From Brevibacterium siliguriense (GTDB taxonomy: Bacteria > Actinomycetota > Actinomycetes > Actinomycetales > Brevibacteriaceae), in contig NZ_LT629766.1 of the NCBI RefSeq assembly GCF_900105315.1, positions 2,170,001 through 2,234,000 of the forward strand: 64,000 bases of DNA, read 5' to 3'. Position 1 is the first letter of the stretch, and every line of letters begins with the position of its first letter. Positions 8,498-17,334 of the stretch are shown here, in pieces. A model generated the notes under the pieces. That model saw only the letters and a program-made list of their open reading frames with translations. It did not search any database and had not been told where the DNA came from. The position numbers and the translations under genes are program-made.

Positions 8498-9345
8498 ACG
8501 CTGCGCACACTGACGCTCATGATTCGCAGAACACCTCCGCCGAGGCGGCCGCCGCCTCCCTGCGCGGACGGATCCGTCCGCTTCCCGCTGAGACCGATGA
8601 CGAGACCTTCCTGCCGTTCCTCCACCTGTGCTTCAACTGGTCGATGGACAAACCCCGGATCGAACTCGACGATCTCCGCCACCGCAGCGACGCCGTCTTC
8701 TACTACCGCGACTGGGGGCGCGACGGTGACATCGCCGTCGCGGCGCACGCCGAAGCCGATGCGCAGTCGCCGATCGTCGGACTAGCCTGGGTGCGCCTGG
8801 CCGATATCGAAGATGTCGTCGGGCGAGCCGACGAGCGAGTGGGCGGAGACTTCGCCTCTGCCCTGGACAAGACCGGCACCGAGGTGGTCCGCAGCGAAGT
8901 CGTGCCCGGCGGTGACGCGGAGGCCGAGATCGACTCAGAAGCCGACGCGGAGGCCGCGGTCGTCTCAGATGCACCGGCCGTCACCGGCACCGACAAGTCT
9001 GCTGAGGCAGCCAAGGCAGCCAGCGCAGCCGCCGAGCCGGAACCCACTGAGCCAGCGGCCGCCGATCTGACGCCGAGCGGCGATCGAGCGCCCTTCACCG
9101 GCTACGGCTGGGTCGCAGCCGACATTCCCGAACTCTCGATGGCGGTGCTGCCCGATCACCAGGGGCAGGGAATCGGCGGAGTCCTCCTCGACACGGTCTG
9201 TGCGCTGGCCCGCATGAGCGGATTCCCTGCGATCAGTCTGTCTGTCGAAGACGGCAATGGGGCGGCGAAGCTCTACGCTGACCACGGCTTCGTGTCCGTC
9301 GGACGCAATGGCACCTCGGACGTGCTCGTCCGCAAGCTCGGCTGA
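8494..9345 (+). CDS. GNAT family N-acetyltransferase with an internal Ala/Glu-rich insertion
   Basis: A 283-residue protein. The acetyl-CoA-binding GNAT core is C-terminal: VLPDHQGQGIGGVLLDTV (motif A) followed by LSVEDGNGAAKLYADHGF (motif B). N-terminal strands around residues 25-110 belong to the same fold, but residues of about 115-200 form an acidic, Ala-rich low-complexity segment that splits the domain. The ATG overlaps the MATE stop codon and is preceded by AAAGGA. Coupling to an exporter suggests that the acetylated product may be exported or detoxified; this is inference. The acceptor is unknown. Confidence 0.85.
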   Translation: MNAAHTDAHDSQNTSAEAAAASLRGRIRPLPAETDDETFLPFLHLCFNWSMDKPRIELDDLRHRSDAVFYYRDWGRDGDIAVAAHAEADAQSPIVGLAWVRLADIEDVVGRADERVGGDFASALDKTGTEVVRSEVVPGGDAEAEIDSEADAEAAVVSDAPAVTGTDKSAEAAKAASAAAEPEPTEPAAADLTPSGDRAPFTGYGWVAADIPELSMAVLPDHQGQGIGGVLLDTVCALARMSGFPAISLSVEDGNGAAKLYADHGFVSVGRNGTSDVLVRKLG

Positions 9346-9365
9346 GGCATGGTTGATCTCAGCCG
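9339..9365. terminator. Hairpin between convergent genes
   Basis: CGGCTGAG and CTCAGCCG form an 8-bp stem with an 11-base loop overlapping the acetyltransferase stop codon. No T-run follows. A second CGGCTGAGCCG lies about 15 bases downstream. Confidence 0.4.
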
Positions 9366-9440
9366 CAGAACGTCAAGCCGTCTCGGCTGAGCCGCACCCC
9401 GAACTCTCTCGGCAGAACCGCATCCCGGCCACCCCGGCCA

Positions 9441-10904
9441 CTACGGCAGCTGCGGGAGCTGCGGGAGCTCCAGCTCCTCGAGCCAGGGGCGGACCGCCTC
9501 GGCGATGTCGCGCTCTGCCACATCGGAGACACAGCGGATGAACTCCTCTGTGCTCACCGACGAGTGACGGCAGCGCTTCGTCCACTCACCGATAGCCGTG
9601 AAGAAGTCCGCATCGCCGAGCTCGAGGCGCAGAGCGTGCAGACACAGGGCGCCGCGCTTGTATACGCGGTCGTCGAACATATCCGGCCCGCCCGGGTCGC
9701 CGAGCAGAATGTCCTGGGGCTGAGCGGACAGATCCTCCCACCACTGACGCGCACGCTCATCGGCACTCGCACGCCCGGACTCCTCCGACCACAGCCACTC
9801 CGCGTAGCAGGCGAAGCCCTCGTTGAGCCAGATGTCCTTCCACCGCGACGGCGTGAGCGAGTTCCCGAACCACTGGTGAGCCATCTCGTGTGCCATGAGG
9901 CGCTCGGCCTCCCACTCGGGCCCCAGATGATTGGGACCGAGCACGGACAGCGGCTGCGACTCGAGCGGGATCTCGAGCACGTCATCGGTCACGACCACGT
10001 CGTAGACGTCGAACGGGTAGGGGCCGAAGCATTCGATGAACAGGTTCATCATTCCGTGCTGGACACCGAGGCGTTCGACGGCGACATCCCAATGATCGCC
10101 GGCATAGACGCCGAGGGGAACGGGGGACTCGGTGCGGCTGTGCGTCGTGCGTCTGCCCGATGCCTCGTGGACAGACACGTCCGTGCCGGCGGCGCCGGCG
10201 ACTCCTCGGGCCGCACTCGACAGGGCGTCTCTGGCCGATCCGGCGGCAGCATCCTTCGCCGCGCCGAGCATCGCTGCACCGAACCGCGTCGCCCGGGAAC
10301 TCAGCGGGATCTGCCCGTATTTGTAGCGCCCGATCTGCACAGTCGCCAGATAGGTCGCCAGGGGAGTCGTCGACTCATAGGTCCAGCGGGTCCGCCCGGC
10401 CTTGCGCGTCTTCTTCGTCAGAGACCCGTTGGAGACCACCGTGTACTCGGACTCGACGAGCACGGAGATCCTGTACTGCGCTTTGTTCGAGGGATGGTCA
10501 TTGCACGGGAACCAGGTCGAAGCACCCACGGGCTGGCCGGCCACGAGCACCCCGTCTTCGAGCTCCTCCCAGCCGATGTCGCCCCAGGTCCCGATCGCCG
10601 GTTCCGGGTTGCCCGCGTAGCCGATGTCGATGACCACCGGCTGGTCGCTCTTCAGCGCCGGGGTGGTCAGTCGCAGCTTCTTCCCTCGAGAGGCGAAACG
10701 GGCCTTCCTGCCGTTGACGCTGGCCTTGGTCACCCGCAGCCCCGTGAGGTCGAGGACGATCGCAGAGGTGTCCGTGAGCACCCGGCCCTTGAGCACGGCC
10801 CTGGCCGAGAGCCGGTTCGGGCCGATCCGGTAGTCGAGGTCGAGATCGTAGTGGTCGATATGAAGGTCCGCGCTGCCGACCCCCTGCGTATAGGTATCAA
10901 GCAT
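9441..10904 (-). CDS. M1 family zinc metallopeptidase (aminopeptidase)
   Basis: A 487-residue gluzincin. The zinc site is HEMAHQWFG with the third ligand Glu in WLNEGFACYAEW 18 residues later (roughly residues 336-360). The substrate-side GAMEN motif of classical aminopeptidase N is replaced by a LEIPLESQP stretch, as in a short actinobacterial M1 subfamily that lacks the large C-terminal helical domain. The start chosen overlaps the upstream synthetase stop by eight bases and follows a GAGG site. An in-frame ATG at 11012 would add a Lys-rich extension read from within the synthetase gene. No signal peptide is visible from the chosen start, so it is predicted cytoplasmic. Confidence 0.88.
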   Translation of the reverse strand: MLDTYTQGVGSADLHIDHYDLDLDYRIGPNRLSARAVLKGRVLTDTSAIVLDLTGLRVTKASVNGRKARFASRGKKLRLTTPALKSDQPVVIDIGYAGNPEPAIGTWGDIGWEELEDGVLVAGQPVGASTWFPCNDHPSNKAQYRISVLVESEYTVVSNGSLTKKTRKAGRTRWTYESTTPLATYLATVQIGRYKYGQIPLSSRATRFGAAMLGAAKDAAAGSARDALSSAARGVAGAAGTDVSVHEASGRRTTHSRTESPVPLGVYAGDHWDVAVERLGVQHGMMNLFIECFGPYPFDVYDVVVTDDVLEIPLESQPLSVLGPNHLGPEWEAERLMAHEMAHQWFGNSLTPSRWKDIWLNEGFACYAEWLWSEESGRASADERARQWWEDLSAQPQDILLGDPGGPDMFDDRVYKRGALCLHALRLELGDADFFTAIGEWTKRCRHSSVSTEEFIRCVSDVAERDIAEAVRPWLEELELPQLPQLP

Positions 10905-13900
10905 GTGATCGCCTCGATCGGACTTCGCCGTGGCCGTCTTCCTCGCGGCCGGCGCCGTCGCGGACTTGTCCGTCTCGGCCTTCTTCTTCGAGTGCGGGAA
11001 GTTCTGGGGCATCCACCCAGGGTATGACAGGATTGCCGCTGAAGTAGGCATGGGCCGGCACGAACTCGCCGCGCATGACCAGCGACGTCGGTCCCACAGT
11101 GGCGTTCTCGCCCAGCGTGGATGCCGGCAGGATGACGCTGTTGGGCCCCAAGGTGGCACCGGAATCGAGCTGAACGGTGTCGAGGCTCATCACCCGATCG
11201 TGGAACAGGTGAGTCTGGACCACACAACCGCGGTTGACCGTCGAATTGTCCCCGAGGCGGACGAGGTCGGCCTCCGGAAGCCAGTACGACTCGCACCACA
11301 CTCCATGGCCGATCTTCGCTCCCATCGCCCGCAGGTACCACACGATCGCTGGCGTGCCCACGGCATTTCGCGCAAACCAGGGTGCGGCCACGAGTTCGAC
11401 GAAGCAGTCGGCGACCTCATTGCGCCAGATGAATGATGACCACAGGGGATGTTCTCCGGCACGGATGGGACCAGCGAGGATCCATTTCGCGGCCACGGCC
11501 AATCCCGCCGCCACGGCACCAGCGGCCATCATCACGATCCCCGAGGTGAGCAGGGCCAGCAGCACCGAGGCGAAGAACGTCGTCGACTGTGCGGCCACTC
11601 CGCCCGGCAACCCGAGGAAGAACCAGATGGTGAGGACGACCCCGGTGATGAGCACGCCGCCTGCGATGATCGACGAGATCCGCAGCGTCTCCCAGAAGGC
11701 ACGGGCGGCCTTGACCGCGAAGGCCGGGGAGTAGGTGAGTGACTCGTCGGATTCCACGGCGGCGCGGCGCAGCTGCACCGGGGGAGAGCCGAGCCACGAC
11801 GATCCCTTCTTCGCCTTCGCCGGTGCCGCAGAGAGCACTGCGACGAGGGAGTTCTTCGGTACCCTGCGGCCAGGGGAGGCGATTCCCGAGTTGCCGAGAA
11901 ACGCGCGTTTGCCGACCTTCGCACGACCGGCGCGCATCCAGCCGTGCCCGAGTTCGTAGCTGGCGACCATGGTGTCATCAGCAAGGAAGGCACCGGCCGC
12001 GATCGTCGTCATCTTCGGAACGAAGACGACCGTCGAGATCTCTGTACCAGGCCCCACCTTCGCACCCAGGAGGCGCAGCCACCATGGGGTGAGCATCGAC
12101 GCATAGAGGGGAAACAGGAGATCCCGGGCCATGTCGAGCAGCCGCTCCGTCGCCCATACCCGGTAGCCGCGGGCCGACCGGACGGGGAACTCTCCCTCTT
12201 CCATCCCGATCGCCAGAATCCGCACGGACACGAGGACGAGCAGTGCGGTGGTGAGGAACCACAGGCACGCGACCACAGGTGACCACGCCACCATCAGCCA
12301 GGAAGACTCGACGACCTCGATCCCGGAGACCCCGAGCATAATCGCCACACCCGGAACCACCGCAAGGTACGGCAGCAGCGCATTGATCTGCGACCCGACG
12401 GCATAGAACAGAAAAGGCAGACGACGCCGAGGCGGGGGATCCGGCCAGGACTTCTTCGCCTTCCCGACCCGCACGGCCGGCGACCCCGAATAGATCTGGT
12501 TCTTCCGCACCCGACCGGTCACCGCGGATCCGGGTTCGACGAGGGCCCCGACCCCCACCTCGGCGCCGGGCATGAGCGTTGACCGGGCACCGATCGTGGC
12601 ATTGCGGGCGACATCGATGCGTCCGATGCGCAGCAGATCGCCGTCGACCCACCAGCCCTTGAGATCGACCTCCGGTTCGACCGCCGCACCCTCGCCGAGG
12701 GTGAGGAAGCCAGTCACCGGCGGAACCGAGTGCAGATCGGCATCGGACCCGATCCGATTGCCCAGAAGCTTCGCATACCAGGTCACCCAGGGCGCGCTCG
12801 CCACCGAGACCGCAGCGGCGAGGTCCGCGATGTGCTCGGCCAGCCACAGCCGCTTGTGCACCCACCCCGAGCGCGGATAGACACCTGGCCGGATTCCGAT
12901 CATGAGCAGGCGTGCCGCGCCCGCGGAGATGAGCATCCGCCCCCACGCGGTGACGAAGACGAGGAAGAGGACGAGCAGGACCGGCCACGGCGTGAACGGC
13001 AGGTCCGCGCCGAGGCCGACACCGATATCGGCCGCGAGCATCGCCAGCACGACCCACCTGATCCCGCCGAGGATGTGCACCGGAATCCCGAGCAGAACCT
13101 GGAAGGCTTGCATCCCCCGGGAGGTCCGTGTGATCGTGCGCTTCGGTCCCGACGGTCCGATGCCGGACCCTTCCTCGCCGAGGCAGAGCTTGGCCAGGGC
13201 GCCGAAGCGCGGATGCGCGTAGATATCGCCGACGGTGACGCTGGGATGGCGGGTGCGCAGTCGGGACACGAGCTGAGCGGCGCCGAGCGAGCCGCCGCCG
13301 GCGGTGAAGAAGTCCGTGTCGCTGCCCGGTCGGGCACCGAGGACCGCGGCCCATTGCCCGGCGACCCACTCCATATCCTCGTCGAAGACCTCATCGGACC
13401 CACCCGCCTCGGCCTCGCCGGTCAGCGGCCAGGGCAGGGCGTTGCGGTCAACCTTGCCGGAGGTCTTCGTAGGCAGATCCTCGACGAGGGCCAGACGGGG
13501 AACAAGTGCGGCCGGCAGTTCGTCACGCAGGCGAGCCTCCCAGCTGGGAAGGTCGGCCTCGACGGAACCGGCGCCGGGCGCGAGGTAGCCGATGAGGACG
13601 TCCGTGCCGGCCGCGGTCTTCTTCACCGCGGCGGCAGCGCCTTCGACACCGGGCAGAGCCTGCAGAGCCGTATCGATCTCGCCGAGTTCGATGCGCCGGC
13701 CCCCGAGCTTGATCTGCTCATCGGCACGACCGACGAAGATCAGCCCGGCCGGATCATTGATGACGAGATCGCCGGACCGATACGCCCGGTCCCAGCCGAG
13801 GCTCGGCATGGGGGCGAACTTCTCGGCGTCCTTGGCCGCATCGAGATAGCGGGCCAGCCCGACTCCGCCGATGATGAGCTCACCGGTCTCACCCTCGGCG

Positions 13901-14901
13901 ACGGGCACACCCTCGGCATCGACGACGGCCAGAGTCCAACCCTTGAGCGGCAGGCCGATGCGCACCGGCAAGGATCCATCGAGCTTGGCCGCACACGCGA
14001 CGACGGTCGCCTCGGTGGGGCCGTAGGTGTTCCACACTTCACGGTCGTCGTCGCTGAGCCGACGTCCGAGCTCGGGCGGACACGCTTCACCGCCGAAGAT
14101 GAGGAGGCGGACATCGTCGAGGCTCTCCGCCGGCCACAGAGCGGCCAAGGTCGGCACGGTCGAGACGACGGTGATCTGCCGCGACGACAGCCACGGCCCC
14201 AGATCCATTCCGGACTTCACCAGTGCTCGCGGGGCGGGGACGAGGCACGCACCGTGCCGCCAGGCCAACCACATCTCCTCACAGCTGGCATCGAAGGCCA
14301 CGGACAGGCCGGCCAGGACGCGGTCGCCGGGACCCAGCGGGTCCTCGGCGCAGAACAGGGCCGCCTCGGCATCGACGAAGGCCGCAGCCGAACGGTGGGT
14401 GACGGCCACGCCCTTCGGAGTGCCCGTCGAACCGGAGGTGAAGATCACCCAGCAGTCGTCATCGGGGGTGGGGGAACGCAGCTCAGACCGGCTGCGTGGT
14501 CCGCGCTCGGTGCGGGACTCGATGTGTGGTCCGGCGGTGACCACTCCGGTCACGGCCGCCTCGGTGAAAACGGTGCGCGCCCGCTCATCCGGGTCGTCGA
14601 CGTCGACGGGAACGTAGGCCGCGCCGAGCATGAGAGTCGCGAGGATCGTCAGATACAGGTCCACCGAACCCGAGGGGACACGAATGCCGACCTTGTCACC
14701 GGGGCCGATGCCCGCTTCGGCCATCTCCAGTGCGAGATCGCGGATCGCAATGATGAGCTCTGAGTAGCTGAGCACCCGAGTGCCGTCATCGAGGGCAGGC
14801 TGATCGGGATTGGCAGCAGCCGACTCGAGGAGGACGTCGATGAGGGTGCGGTCCTCACGGGGCCGTAAGGGGGACGGGAACTGCGGTGCGAATTCTCTCA
14901 C
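10897..14901 (-). CDS. Membrane-bound NRPS-like synthetase: adenylation, carrier, transmembrane and hexapeptide-repeat domains (Pls type)
   Basis: A 1334-residue single-module enzyme. The adenylation domain (residues ~20-500) has FTSGSTGTPKGVA, YGPTEATV and TSGKVDRNALP; the carrier domain has GGGSLGAAQ with the phosphopantetheine Ser near residue 536. The rest alternates hydrophobic segments with three soluble blocks (near 760-830, 950-1040 and 1230-1300) carrying left-handed beta-helix hexapeptide patterns such as GATLGPNSVILPASTLGENA. This matches the NRPS terminal-domain family that includes epsilon-poly-L-lysine synthetase (Pls) of Streptomyces, which polymerises an amino acid at the membrane. 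Residues activated here are unknown. It starts at GTG and ends inside the start region of the M1 peptidase gene. It is alternatively a ligase for cell-envelope decoration. Confidence 0.85.
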   Translation of the reverse strand: MREFAPQFPSPLRPREDRTLIDVLLESAAANPDQPALDDGTRVLSYSELIIAIRDLALEMAEAGIGPGDKVGIRVPSGSVDLYLTILATLMLGAAYVPVDVDDPDERARTVFTEAAVTGVVTAGPHIESRTERGPRSRSELRSPTPDDDCWVIFTSGSTGTPKGVAVTHRSAAAFVDAEAALFCAEDPLGPGDRVLAGLSVAFDASCEEMWLAWRHGACLVPAPRALVKSGMDLGPWLSSRQITVVSTVPTLAALWPAESLDDVRLLIFGGEACPPELGRRLSDDDREVWNTYGPTEATVVACAAKLDGSLPVRIGLPLKGWTLAVVDAEGVPVAEGETGELIIGGVGLARYLDAAKDAEKFAPMPSLGWDRAYRSGDLVINDPAGLIFVGRADEQIKLGGRRIELGEIDTALQALPGVEGAAAAVKKTAAGTDVLIGYLAPGAGSVEADLPSWEARLRDELPAALVPRLALVEDLPTKTSGKVDRNALPWPLTGEAEAGGSDEVFDEDMEWVAGQWAAVLGARPGSDTDFFTAGGGSLGAAQLVSRLRTRHPSVTVGDIYAHPRFGALAKLCLGEEGSGIGPSGPKRTITRTSRGMQAFQVLLGIPVHILGGIRWVVLAMLAADIGVGLGADLPFTPWPVLLVLFLVFVTAWGRMLISAGAARLLMIGIRPGVYPRSGWVHKRLWLAEHIADLAAAVSVASAPWVTWYAKLLGNRIGSDADLHSVPPVTGFLTLGEGAAVEPEVDLKGWWVDGDLLRIGRIDVARNATIGARSTLMPGAEVGVGALVEPGSAVTGRVRKNQIYSGSPAVRVGKAKKSWPDPPPRRRLPFLFYAVGSQINALLPYLAVVPGVAIMLGVSGIEVVESSWLMVAWSPVVACLWFLTTALLVLVSVRILAIGMEEGEFPVRSARGYRVWATERLLDMARDLLFPLYASMLTPWWLRLLGAKVGPGTEISTVVFVPKMTTIAAGAFLADDTMVASYELGHGWMRAGRAKVGKRAFLGNSGIASPGRRVPKNSLVAVLSAAPAKAKKGSSWLGSPPVQLRRAAVESDESLTYSPAFAVKAARAFWETLRISSIIAGGVLITGVVLTIWFFLGLPGGVAAQSTTFFASVLLALLTSGIVMMAAGAVAAGLAVAAKWILAGPIRAGEHPLWSSFIWRNEVADCFVELVAAPWFARNAVGTPAIVWYLRAMGAKIGHGVWCESYWLPEADLVRLGDNSTVNRGCVVQTHLFHDRVMSLDTVQLDSGATLGPNSVILPASTLGENATVGPTSLVMRGEFVPAHAYFSGNPVIPWVDAPELPALEEEGRDGQVRDGAGREEDGHGEVRSRRSHA

Positions 14902-15036
14902 GGGTCTTCCGGGTCGATCGGGAGCTGACTGATGCCGGGCCGACCGGCATCGCCGGTGACCCTAACCCAGTAAGGTGTCGCGGACGTGAACACAGGTCGG
15001 GGCGCGAGAGCGCGTCCGGTCCCGGACAATGATCCT

Positions 15037-15165
15037 ATCGTCACGATGCGAGTGCGATCGGCGTGGCGCGTCAGTTATCGTCACAGCGCAGTCGCCATCG
15101 TCGCGGCGAAGCAGCGATCGTCACACTGCGGGCGTCTGTGATCGAAACGAAGTCCTGATCGTCAT
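15037..15165. repeat. Degenerate ~20-bp tandem repeat array
   Basis: ATCGTCAC-like cores begin at 15037, 15057 (ATCGGCGT), 15077, 15097 (ATCGTCGC) and 15117, exactly 20 bases apart, with further copies at 15141 (ATCGAAAC) and 15158 (ATCGTCAT). The array fills most of the 344-bp gap between the divergent synthetase and amidohydrolase genes. No ORF explains it. The reverse complement resembles the array at 23895-23974. Confidence 0.65.
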
Positions 15166-15245
15166 GACCTGGGTATCCGTGATAGATGTGAGGAGACGGC
15201 CGTCCGCGGTCGACCAGCTGATTTTCAACGATGAGGAGCACGCCC

Positions 15246-16460
15246 ATGGTCACAGTTCTCACCCACGCCACCGTCTTCGACGGCACCCGTTTCCTGCCCG
15301 GCACCCGGGACGTCGTCATCGACGGAGGACGGATCGCCTCGGTAGCCGAAGGAGGACAGGGATCACATAACGCCGGAGACGACTACATCGACTGCACGGG
15401 CATGACGATCATTCCCGGAGTCATCGACTGCCACGTCCACCTCACGAGCTCCGGAGCAGCCGCCGCCTCGAACTTCCACGATCCGTTCTCGCTGCAGTTC
15501 TACAACTCGGTGGCGAATATGGAAGCCACCCTCAGAGGCGGAGTCACTACCGTACGGGACGCAGGCGGCACCGACCTCGGGGCGAAGGTGGCCGTGGAGA
15601 CCGGGGTGGTGCGCGGGCCGCGGATGACGATCGCGGTCAACATCATGTCCCAGACGGGCGGGCACGGAGACTTCCACCTCGTCTCCGGAGCCGACTCACC
15701 GTTCCTCGCACCGCATCCGGGCCGGCCGTCGGGAGTCGCCGACGGCCTCGAAGGGGTGCAGAGGAAGACTCGCGAGCTCCTGCGGGCCGGCGCCGACCAC
15801 ATCAAGATCTGCTCGACCGGGGGAGTGCTCTCCCCGCGTGACGACCCGCGCCACTCCCAGTTCACCGAGGCTGAGATCTCCGTCATCGTCGCCGAGGCGG
15901 CCGCCCAAGGTGCCGCTGTCATGTCCCATGCCCAGGGGGCGCCGGGCATCAAGAATGCCGTGCGCGCCGGGGTGCGCACGATCGAACACGGAATCTACCT
16001 CGACGACGAAGCCATCGACCTCATGCTCGAACACGGAACCTTCCTCGTCCCGACTCTGCAGGCACCCCAGGCCGTCATCAAGGCCGCCGACTCCGGTGCC
16101 GGACTGCCCGCCTCCGTCGTGGACAAGGCCCACCGCGTCGTCGCAGCACACCAGGAGTCGATCGCCAGGGCCCACGAAGCCGGAGTCCCGATCGCGCTGG
16201 GCACCGATGCCGGAGTCGGCCCACACGGTGAGAACCTCGAGGAGATCAGCCTGCTGGCCGGGGTGGGGCTGTCCACGACGGAAGCGCTCGCCGCCGGGAC
16301 CTCCGTGGCGGCTCGCCTGCTCGATGACGATCGAGTCGGTCGCCTCGGTGAGGGCGGTCGGGCCGACCTCGTCGTCATCGACGGTGACCTGCGCACTGCC
16401 GACGTCCGAGGAATCGAGAACCGGGTCAACGCGGTCTACCTCGACGGTGAGCTCGTCTGA
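15246..16460 (+). CDS. Metal-dependent amidohydrolase (imidazolonepropionase/prolidase-like)
   Basis: A 404-residue amidohydrolase-superfamily enzyme. It has the N-terminal beta segment, then the metal-binding H63-V-H65 in CHVHLTS, later VMSHAQGA and TIEHGIYL His ligands, and the C-terminal LGTDAGVGPHG Asp motif. Members hydrolyse amide or ester bonds in cyclic imides, dipeptides or organophosphates; the substrate cannot be assigned. The ATG chosen follows GAGGAG; an in-frame ATG five codons upstream lacks a site. It stands alone, with the repeat array upstream and a hairpin downstream. Confidence 0.85.
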   Translation: MVTVLTHATVFDGTRFLPGTRDVVIDGGRIASVAEGGQGSHNAGDDYIDCTGMTIIPGVIDCHVHLTSSGAAAASNFHDPFSLQFYNSVANMEATLRGGVTTVRDAGGTDLGAKVAVETGVVRGPRMTIAVNIMSQTGGHGDFHLVSGADSPFLAPHPGRPSGVADGLEGVQRKTRELLRAGADHIKICSTGGVLSPRDDPRHSQFTEAEISVIVAEAAAQGAAVMSHAQGAPGIKNAVRAGVRTIEHGIYLDDEAIDLMLEHGTFLVPTLQAPQAVIKAADSGAGLPASVVDKAHRVVAAHQESIARAHEAGVPIALGTDAGVGPHGENLEEISLLAGVGLSTTEALAAGTSVAARLLDDDRVGRLGEGGRADLVVIDGDLRTADVRGIENRVNAVYLDGELV

Positions 16461-16484
16461 GCGGCTGAGCGGATCGGAACGTCG

Positions 16485-16534
16485 CCGAGGCGGTGCGCCC
16501 GGATCGTACGTCCGCAAGGGCACAGCCGCCTCGG
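16485..16534 (+). terminator. Hairpin after the amidohydrolase gene
   Basis: CCGAGGCGG at 16485-16493 pairs with CCGCCTCGG at 16526-16534; GCCC and GGGC inside the loop extend the stem imperfectly. There is no T-run. The left arm is also a copy of the GCCGAGGCGG word that is frequent in this window. Confidence 0.4.
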
Positions 16535-16565
16535 TGGGTGAGATCGGTCTCGACCGATCTTCTGG

Positions 16566-16596
16566 TGAGGGAAACCTAACCTAATGGGGCTACCAT
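16566..16596 (+). promoter_or_regulatory. DtxR/IdeR-like iron box over a candidate promoter
   Basis: The right half CTAACCTAA (16576-16584) is identical to the consensus half of the 19-bp DtxR/IdeR box; the left half matches at 5 of 9 positions. TACCAT (16591-16596) follows as a -10, placing the box over the -35 region, where a repressor would act. The next gene is the DedA-like protein. No regulator gene is in the window. Confidence 0.4.
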
Positions 16597-16670
16597 GGGA
16601 TTGACCGATCCATAGACCCCTGGCGTGTCGACGCGGCGGATATGCCCAGTGAGAGGAGTGCATCTCAACG

Positions 16671-17174
16671 ATGAATCCGCTCGACTGGTCGTTTCCGATC
16701 GCCGTGACCTGGCTGATCATGTTCGGCATCATCATCGTCCGGGCCGGCGGCACCTTCCTCCTCGGACGTTTCGCCCGCAAAGGAATCCGCAAGTTCGACC
16801 GAGTCGAGAAGATCATGTCCGGACCCAAATACCGGCGCGCCGAGGATACGATCGACCGTTTCGGGGCACCCGTCGTGGCACTGAGCTTCCTCACCGTCGG
16901 ACTGCAGACAGTGGTCAATCTGGCCGCCGGAACCACGGGGATGCGATACCGCCGCTACGTCCCGGCGCTCGCCGTCGGCGGATCGCTGTGGGCGCTCATC
17001 TACTCGACCGTCGGATTCCTCGGCTTCAAAGCGGTGGCCAAGGCCTACCAGGCCGAACCGGGGCTGACCGTCGGGCTCGGTCTCGTCTTCGTCATCGCGA
17101 TCATCGGTCTGGTCATCGGACTGCGCAAGGATCGAACTCCCGCCGAGGAGGCGACCTCCGCCTCGGCGAACTGA
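16671..17174 (+). CDS. DedA/VTT-domain membrane protein
   Basis: A 167-residue membrane protein with about four hydrophobic segments. The central pattern, with RFGAPVVALSFLTVGLQT, NLAAGTTGMRYRRY and then a Trp-containing helix, matches the second half of DedA family proteins, which flip lipids such as undecaprenyl phosphate or phosphatidylethanolamine in some bacteria. The family's N-terminal acidic motif is not clear, so it is at best a divergent member. GAGAGGAG lies about 12 bases before the ATG. A DtxR-like box lies upstream. Substrate unknown. Confidence 0.65.
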   Translation: MNPLDWSFPIAVTWLIMFGIIIVRAGGTFLLGRFARKGIRKFDRVEKIMSGPKYRRAEDTIDRFGAPVVALSFLTVGLQTVVNLAAGTTGMRYRRYVPALAVGGSLWALIYSTVGFLGFKAVAKAYQAEPGLTVGLGLVFVIAIIGLVIGLRKDRTPAEEATSASAN

Positions 17175-17334
17175 CCGATCTGCTCTGTCGCCTCTGCGCG
17201 CTTGCATGCGTACGGTCGAAAGCGTCCGTGTGGCAGACCGTGGTCCGGAGCCCTCGGCGAATTCAGTAAAGTGGGACAGCGTCAACGTCGACAGGACGAG
17301 ACTGCTCGTCGACAGTGAGTAAAGGAGTCCCCGG

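Noticed and set aside
7573-9345. Extended 590-codon frame that reads from within the MATE gene into the acetyltransferase
   Set aside because: Only the part from 8494 is coding in this frame; the upstream part is the MATE gene read out of frame (Arg/His/Pro-rich).
12730-14763. 677-codon plus-strand frame opposite the Pls-like synthetase
   Set aside because: Gly/Arg/Asp-rich shadow produced by high third-position GC; the minus-strand frame carries all adenylation motifs.
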